A stretch of DNA of 64,000 bases from Trichobilharzia szidati (Eukaryota > Platyhelminthes > Trematoda > Strigeidida > Schistosomatidae). Of this stretch, positions 43,701-52,700 are shown in pieces; the stretch's first letter is position 1; every line of letters starts with the position of its first letter. The position numbers and the translations under genes were made by a program. The stretch spans positions 19,602,804-19,666,803 of the forward strand of contig OX235277.1 of assembly GCA_944472155.2 (NCBI GenBank), written 5' to 3'. The notes beneath the pieces were generated by a model, which worked only from the letters and a program-made list of their open reading frames with translations, was not told the DNA's origin and ran no database searches.

Positions 43701-46700
43701 GCATTTTCTTAAATCAGCTTCTGTTTATCCGACTAGTTCTACATATGTCGAATACTGCAGTTACTCTATTTATTCTCACGTTTTAGTCTAGATATTTTTA
43801 GGCAAACTATTACTCAAAAATGAATTACTGGTCTTTGGGTAGAGGTAAATTTGCAACAGAAATACTCTCTGATAAAAGATGAATTCGGAGAAGAATCTCA
43901 CTGTTTTTATTCTGAGGAAATTTGCACATTCTCGGTGATAACTTTTATAGCGAATGTGTTTTCTGTTTCTACTCATATCTCTTCATTTTGAAATATAAGT
44001 GTACTTCTCTTTGGATCCTCTTTTTATGAAGATCAATCTTTGTTAGCAATGATCCTGCATTTGTCTAAGAAACCATTAACGTGTGCACTGAATTCTACCA
44101 ACGTCATATTGTATCATTCAGGCGACATGAGTAAGTAGAAGTGAACATTGAATTCTACTGTCTGCATCCTTTAACGACACAGTAACTTCCCCTTATTTTT
44201 AATAAAAGTGATTCTTAGTGAAGTACGCAAGAGGATTACGTATTCAAAATATTTGGGCGTATATATTAAGGTTTTCACTTCTCAATGTGAAGTTTATTGT
44301 CTTTTCAGTGAAGGAGGACGCAAACACAATGAGAATTTTACTGAATAGGATGTTTTGTAAAAATTAACAAAGTGAAATGCAGATGTCTTAAATTTACACA
44401 TGTATAAGTATTTTTTCGAATAAGTCATTCACAAGATATTGACTAATACAGTTTCAGAATAGTTTTCAACGAAGTATTAGGATACAGTTAAACAGATCAC
44501 TCTTTCGTGCTGTACAGATTAGTGTTGAACATGAAACGTAGACGGAAATTTCAGAATAGAGACAAGTAAACAATATCTATCGCATCCATTCTTCCTCTCA
44601 CTCCAAATATCTTAATCCCACTCACTTAAAGATGTATTGTCAATTTCCGTATAATAAATGAAAAAGTTTATAAACGTGTCTGGGCACTTGAATCCACTAT
44701 AGTATTAGTTGATATAACTCAGAGGAAACATTGTCCCCATCTGCCATCTGAGAGGTGTTGGAACTGTGAAAATATTAACTTATTCAGCTTTAAGCAAGAC
44801 GGTATGTAGGTAAATTCATAGTGATGCCGCCTACTACACTATCGTTTACCACATCAGCTCATCGAAGAAAAACCTCAAGAGTCTTGATTTGGGCTCAGAT
44901 ATCATAGTTCTGCTTGAACAAAAATCAAAATGCCTATCTGCAAATGTATTTATAAATTATAAACTTATACCGTATGCGTACATAAGTAACTCCTGACTAC
45001 AAATGAAACAGGGAATAAATAATTGAAAGTATATTTGATTATGAGAACGTACGTGTACTCGAAATCTGTGCCATGAATTCGGAGCAGAGCATTTGAAGCA
45101 GTGGAATATGTACAAATACTTCTTTTAATCCAGGTGAAGAAGGTGAGTTTCACATATGATCACTGAAAATATACAAAAGAGTACTAGAAGTTGTCCAGCT
45201 AACAATGTATTCAGAGGTAGCATGAATACATATGACGAAAATTCGAATCAAATTACCTCACGGAATAAATGGTCTAACGCCTCAATTGAGCATCAATTTG
45301 AATCATACCACCTCTTCTATCAATGACCAGCGGACACATTCAGGTGTATAATGAATATCATTCCTTCAAATTTTTGAGAATACAAAATTGTTAAATTGGG
45401 TGGTATCGCATTTAGCATTTTTGTAATGATACCTTACACGATAAGGCTGAGGCTGTCCCTATATTAATAAAAGAAGACGGATTCGATAATGTGACCAAAT
45501 TTTCAGATATTTAATACTCTGGTTACTTCATGAATCTACACATTCCAGCAAAATACAATAATTGACATGCTTTTATGCCGATTTTAATTCAAATGAAGAC
45601 TTAATAGGGCTTTCAGGGGAGCATATACATTTCACTATTCTTTTCCAGTAAAGGATACAATTAGGCGAAGTATCTATACTTTGTTTCTGAAATCACCTGC
45701 ATTTTTGCATTTCATGACTACTTTGCTCAGAAACATTCAGTGTGTTTTGTGATACTGGCTCCTAGTTTATATAAATTGATGATATTTTAGGACTGAGATG
45801 AAAGCAGGTAGTGAAGCGCAATATTACTCTGTATGGTACTGGTCATCTGGGTACGACTACATTCCCAATAAAACAATGTTTTCAGAGTACTATTCTCCAT
45901 GCAAACACTTTTGATTCTATTTCATATAAACTTCAAAATATTTCAGCATGTCAAATGTCAAAATGAGAAAAGTTTTACTCATTGTACTCCTCTGAACCTA
46001 AGTATACACATACATAGGTTTCTGTACAGAGGAGTTGCGACTATCAGTGAATAGTGCCATTATTTCGTTTGATATACTTATTGCAGGAGTATACGAGCTC
46101 CTCGCCGGTTTTATTTCATGTTGAGGAAATAAATCACTAGTATAGTGAAGTTGCACTTTCAGTTGTTCATCGGTTTCTATGGATTTTGCAATAATATTCA
46201 ATAAAGGTTTCCTGGCCACAATAGCTGTTGAATGTTGTTTGGTGTTACAAGTGATAAGTCGTTATAAGAGACGACTGTTCGTAACATCGTGTCCCGTACA
46301 CAAATGACAACAACGACAGTGACACTGGAAACCGGAATCGCTTTTCTGTTATTAGAACCATTTAGCAACTAATCAGGTATCGAAACTAATCCTTTTTATG
46401 AGGGTGAACGACGACTAAACTGAGACAATGTAGAGACCAGTATGAAAATATTGTTTCAGTAGGACTAGGCGTATTCCCTCGTCCAGAATACATATTTGCA
46501 GTACGAATAAGGTTGTGCTTCGACACTGAATTCTTGCCGTAAGGCGATGGAATCAGTTTTTGCGAATTATAACTCTGAGTGCTTTCTGCCTCAATACTCT
46601 TGATTGTTTCCATCATACATTGTATTTCTATTCACTTTTGATTCATTTTATTGAGTCTCTTTGTTTTGCATCAAATGCGCAGATCTGAGTATGTTCAAAT

Positions 46701-49700
46701 TTAGAAATTTTCGAAGTGTACAATTCATTATATGATGTCGATGAATGACGAATAATTGCAAGAAAATGAAGCTCGTGCGCAATACAACTCCACAGAATAT
46801 GCTCACCTGTTACGTTTTTTATGTACAATATATGGTAAAAAATTTTGTTAGAATAAAGTTAAACGTACTACTTGACATATGTCTGACATCTTTTAAGTTT
46901 CATATCAAGCGTTTTCTTAGTTCAACTTATATATATATATCGAACTAAACTTTCGATGATGGACACGGTTTACCTGATTCCAATTGAATGCAGTCTCAAA
47001 ATGCATGAATCTCCATATCTGCCTTTATTAATTGCTGTTGCAGTAATTCTTAGCAAGTGAATTCCCTTATTCAGTATGCAAGGGAGGTTTATATCCGGTG
47101 GTGGCTTTTCAAGCAGTTTTGTTTTTTAAATAAATTTTCATTTCAGTATATTGTAGTTGATCAATTAGGTTAAAGGATATCTTCAAGTTGGTTATCAAAT
47201 CACAAAAATGATTGTCATTATGAAAATTAGTGATGGACACACCTTGTATTCATTGAACAGTTGTGTTAGTTTGGTTGCAGGCAGGTGCTAGGAAGGTGAC
47301 TGCTCATAAGTCTTTCCAAGAATTTCATCTACAAATCAAAGAAGATGAACAAAAGAACGAAAATAAAGGAACCTTATTTCTCTTATAAAATATTCAGATG
47401 ATTCTTATTAGATTGGTATATACGCATATACGCAAACAACAACCAGCACCATGTCAACACCGACGCTATTTCAAGTATGAAGAAATTGTTGTGTCTTTGA
47501 CTTACCAAGCGAGGCAGCGTTTACGCCAAGAAAGTCCGGAATGACTATCTGAAAGCCGAGATTTGAATACAAATCGTTCAAAAATCTGAATTTGGTATGC
47601 AGACCTACACACGTGGAAGGAAACAAACGCTGAATATTTACCATCGACATCGAATCACCACTTCCTATTTGAGTCATCAATAACAGCATTCCCAATAGCT
47701 GGTGATCAACTTCATCCAAATATGCTCTCGATCAACAGTGAAGATGAGAAGGCAGTCCAGAAACGGTAGTTAGCAAAGAAACCTACCATCTAACGAAAGA
47801 AGAACCTACCTCTGAACAAATACTCACAGCAAAATGGAATAACTTTGGTTCATGCCTAGAAGACAATTGAATAATATCAAACGTGACACCTTCACATGGC
47901 AACAGATTCTGAAATGATGAGTAAAGTGTCTAGATTTGATGTTGAAGATACCAAATGATATGGAAACAAGAAAATACGGGTTAATGAAGAACCAGCTTTA
48001 AATGACTGCAGACCAATGAGTGCGATGGAGGACTGGTGCTGAGGCCCTTTTTTCCACTCGGAATTCAAAAGAGAAATAAAAATAACATCCGCATGTAAAA
48101 TTATTGTCAATATTACTAGGGCTATATATTCTATTGGGCCATATGAAGTTATTTTCACCATCCTGTTGACACTGAAAAGTTGTTGTATGCTCCTTGATGT
48201 GTATGCTAATTCTTACATTTTGAAACCTGTTTGTGACTCTCACTCAACTGTTTGCATTTTCAAATGTATCTCTTGTTTTCAGAAGGATTATGTAAGTATA
48301 ATATTTCTGTGTTATAATGATAAGCATTAACTTCACATTAAAATGTAATGTCGACAGCACAACATGTATCAGTATGGGAAAGATATACTAATATTTGAGC
48401 ATGAAACACATTGGAGTACAAATATTCCTAAACTATTAATCCATAGACTATTGTCCTCAATAATTGAGCCATCAAGAATTATGTTTCTCCTCCCATAGGG
48501 GCTCAGTAAAGTTTAAAACTGAACAGTATATACATTAGGTTACTGGATATTTATTAAATAAATGACCATCTAGTTAGAGTGTAATATTTTGATGATTTTG
48601 GAGGAGAAACATACGCTAATATAAATATTATTCCCGTTTAAAGACAGCACAAGAAATATTGGATTTATAATCAGTGCACTTCTATTAAATGCACTGTTGT
48701 TTATCACTCGGGTGCCCAGGGTTTCACCACTTATCGATTAGTCATCTATGAAATTATTCATGCATTTATTCTGTGTGAAAAACATTCATCATCGTCTTCT
48801 TTGTTATTCTGAACGTGATTCTTGACGGTTTTTATTGATATGTTATGTCACTTAAGTGAAGGAATGTAAGTCTGCATACCGTCTTACGACGGAGAATCTA
48901 CTGTTTGCCCCACAATCTCTCAGATTTGTAAATAACATTGTTTAATATGATAACGAATATCTTTGTGATGTAAGTGATTCGAGAATAACGCAGAATGAAA
49001 TAGTGTTAACACCAATGATCAATACTTTTTCATGGTGAGGTGTACTCACCTTAATTCGCCTAATTTTTAAAATCCGATTATTACCGGCCTCAAAAATATA
49101 CGTTATCATTTAAGTTAAGGAGAGTAAGTGAATTTTAAAGTTTCTGAATTTGAATTTCTTGGATAGCTGCTTAATTTCTCTGGTTCGTATGTAACATCAA
49201 TTGGTATACTCAACAGAGTTCTCTCAGTTCCGCTTATAGAATCAAGTCTAAGAATATCGTATTTGCTACTGAAGTGAGGTCGAAATCCTCTATAACAATA
49301 ACCTACGCTTTCCACGTTTCATATTATCAATAGTGCCCTATCTTATTTGTAGTCAAGGAGCCAACGTCAACGAGTGAGTGAAGAGTCAGATAGTTTCATT
49401 GATACGCCTACTTTCAGTTTTCACATTTACTTTATTTAGAGAAACCAAACATCATCTCCAATATTTTCGTTTGAGCACCACGAATTCTTTTAAAAAATGT
49501 GCTAACATTGAAAAGACTCAAAATTAGGTGATACCATGAAACGTGACACATGAACTTAGGTTAGTATTTGCAGTAGTAGATGTCTAATCGCAGTGCAATA
49601 AGTTTTTATAACAACTGAGTTGAGTCATTCAGCCAATAAAACAATCAAGACCTTGTTAGATGAGGTCACGAAATGGTAAAGAGCACTCGCCAATGTCAAA

Positions 49701-52700
49701 AACGGTGAATTGATGGCTCCGCAAAACGATGAATGACAACCTCTGAATTCAAACTCCAGTTTACCTTTTTATACAAGAGCAACAATTGTGTTTTCAATTT
49801 AGACAGTGAGCAAATTTATGTACCTAATTCTGGAATTAATGAAACAGCCGAGATATCGTCAAGCTTATTGATGAGATGTCAGTGATCAAATATCGAATGT
49901 GTGGACCATCGAACGATTATTTTCCGATTAAAGCCGCATCTGAATAGATGCAGTACACACAAGTGAGTGTGTGTAGAACCACACTTTCCAATACAGTATG
50001 AAGAATGTATTTTGTAAATCAAAAATTGCATGAAGCCACAGATTCAGTGAAACCGGATTTATTCATCTGCAACAATACGTCTAAGAAGGACATTGCTCTT
50101 GCATTAAGTGTGTCCACATGCACATCATTGGATGTAAAAACAAAGTATTCACACTGTCACCCGTCATCTTTCGAAGGTCACACTATGAAAGTTTTGCATT
50201 CCTATTCTGATTACATTTAATGGTGGTTTAGAAAATCATCGCTTAATTTATATGTTATGTGAAATTCCCATTGTAACATATAGAAAACCAAAACAAGTGA
50301 TTCAGTGAAGAGACTCTTTTCAACGAATTTATCATCAAGCTGTACAATCGTATATATATGGGTTTTTAAGAAGTTATATCCGGTGAAGGAAGTGAATCAT
50401 AGATGTGAATGCATAAAATAATAATAATAGTGTGAAATGCAGTTAAAACTAAAATGTTTGTGATTATAATCATCGATAAATGTCAAGTGGCCATACAATT
50501 AATGTCATATATAGAATGATTCATTGGATGGATAGAACTTGAAAAGGGTGTGCAATTATAGGATTAGTAGACAGATCGAATCAAATAAAAGCGTTTCGTA
50601 ATATTGTGTGAAATTTGACAGATTAGAATTTTATTGTAGTTGTTAATTGCATGAGTGTTTCATCATGTCATCAACCACTGGACTGAATACTCTTCATCAG
50701 AACGCCCGGATTCGAACCAGACCTTCTGGTTACAAGGCGAGCTCGTAGACCATTGAGCCACTGACGATCCAGTGTTTGAATTCTAATTTCTGCCAGTATC
50801 CAGATTAGAATTTAACGATGTAGAAAAGAATTGATTTAGAATAACAAGTAGAACAAGTGACATAATACTGGGGACAGTTCAATGTATGTATGGGCCACAT
50901 TAAAATGGAACACCAACAAGTCGCCTACACAATCTGCACATGATTGAGATATATTTTGATAGTAATTTGTAGTAAGCTTGGAATAAATCTGAACTAAACT
51001 TAATAAAAAACAAACAGGAGTCAGAAATGAAACTAAAAATGCCTCATTGATTTCCTGAGTATTGCAAATATTTCGCAAGTGATGCTTCCAATCAATCATT
51101 CTTGTGATCTTGTTTAGAATAACCCTTGTTCTGCTTCAGTTATGCAACACTAACTAACACACACTTTTCTACTCCCAGCATATTATACTTCTCAATATAA
51201 ATTGTGGATTGTATAGCGTACATATTTATGCAAACGTCATGATTAAGATTATGTCACAATAAGTTCACCTGATGAAATCGAGTGAAATTTAGCCAGTACT
51301 GAGAAATCGGGACAATTGAATCACTTGTAGTATACTGCATTATATATTACATCAGTGTTTGAACGCACTACGTGAACACTGGGATGTTAAAATCGCTGCG
51401 CATCACTGTTATCACGAATTTCTTGGTGTCTACTTAGTCGATAAAGCTCAAGTAACTAGTGAAATCAGTGGGTCAATGATAGTGAACTACACCTTTTCTC
51501 CCTCTCATGACACCAATTTCTCAAGGCATTGTTGACATCCAACGGTATAAGCTCTAAGAACCAGTAATCACTGGATTTTACGTTTGAAAACTGACAAAAC
51601 TCTGGCACCTGGCAAATTTGCATTTGATTAATCTGAGTCAGTTCAGTCATCGTCTGCTGATATCATTAAATCACTTTTATCATCATGGAAAAGCCAAGCT
51701 TTAAACAAATGCAAAAATATACATTTAAGCTATTGAATATATGAATGTACGTCAGAAATCACAACAGATGTCTGAAATTCAAACAACGTTTGTCTACATT
51801 ATGAGCATTTCATGGTGAAGGTAATTCACATCATCAGTTAATAGTTCATTTTTATGGCACCCTTTGAGAAACACAGAAAGAGAAATAATGGAAAAGAAAT
51901 GACATGGCAGGCATTAACACTTTCCATGCAAAAAAATTCTCTCCACATATTCAGAGCAATTCTTATCTGGCTCCACACATTACTTTTCCAAATTCCAGGT
52001 ATCATTACACTACCCAATGGGAAACGTAAGTCTAACATAAAGATATATATCATTTACTGAAGCCATGATATCAATCTCCCTAGACAATAACATTTAAGGA
52101 AATTGAATTCGACTTCAATATCATAGTTAATAATGTGTAGATAATTATTGCACATCATAGTAATACAAGATTTCATATTAATTCCCTATTGTATATATAA
52201 CAGAAGTAAATAATACTACACAGTGCATGATATCGTTTCATTGTGTGATACATTCACTGAGCAAATTATTGTACATTTGCATCTAAGCCTAATACATGAA
52301 ATGAAGTAAAGTAACCTCAAGATAATATAAAAACGAAAAGTATCCAAACAACCACATAAACGTTCTCATGCATGTTTGGTGTCAGTTATTATAAACAAGT
52401 ATTGCACAGGGAAATGATACCACGAAAATCCTATTACATAGTTCAAAATCTCAGATTAAAAGCTGCGATTCCAGTGTTAAAGTAATATTTACTAAATACA
52501 CATAATTTTATTGAAATAACTGATACAACTTAGTGTTCAATTTCCTTCTAGAATAAATAGTCCCTTCAAATACTCATATTTAACCTCAAATAGAATTTTA
52601 AGTAGCATATGTCCTCCCGTGTGTATTTCACTGCTCTAAAATCTAATGATAAATGTTCTAGGGTTAAGCCCTACTAATATAAAGAATCAAGCAGGACTAA

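Noticed and set aside
49803..49805. AG|ACA|GTGAGC 3-nt exon (also AG|AAA|GTAAGC at 62360-62362)
   Set aside because: Good pyrimidine tracts, but a 3-nt exon is too short to separate from chance.
49948..49962. AG|15 nt|GTGAGT
   Set aside because: Open in phase 1, but no pyrimidine tract at the acceptor.
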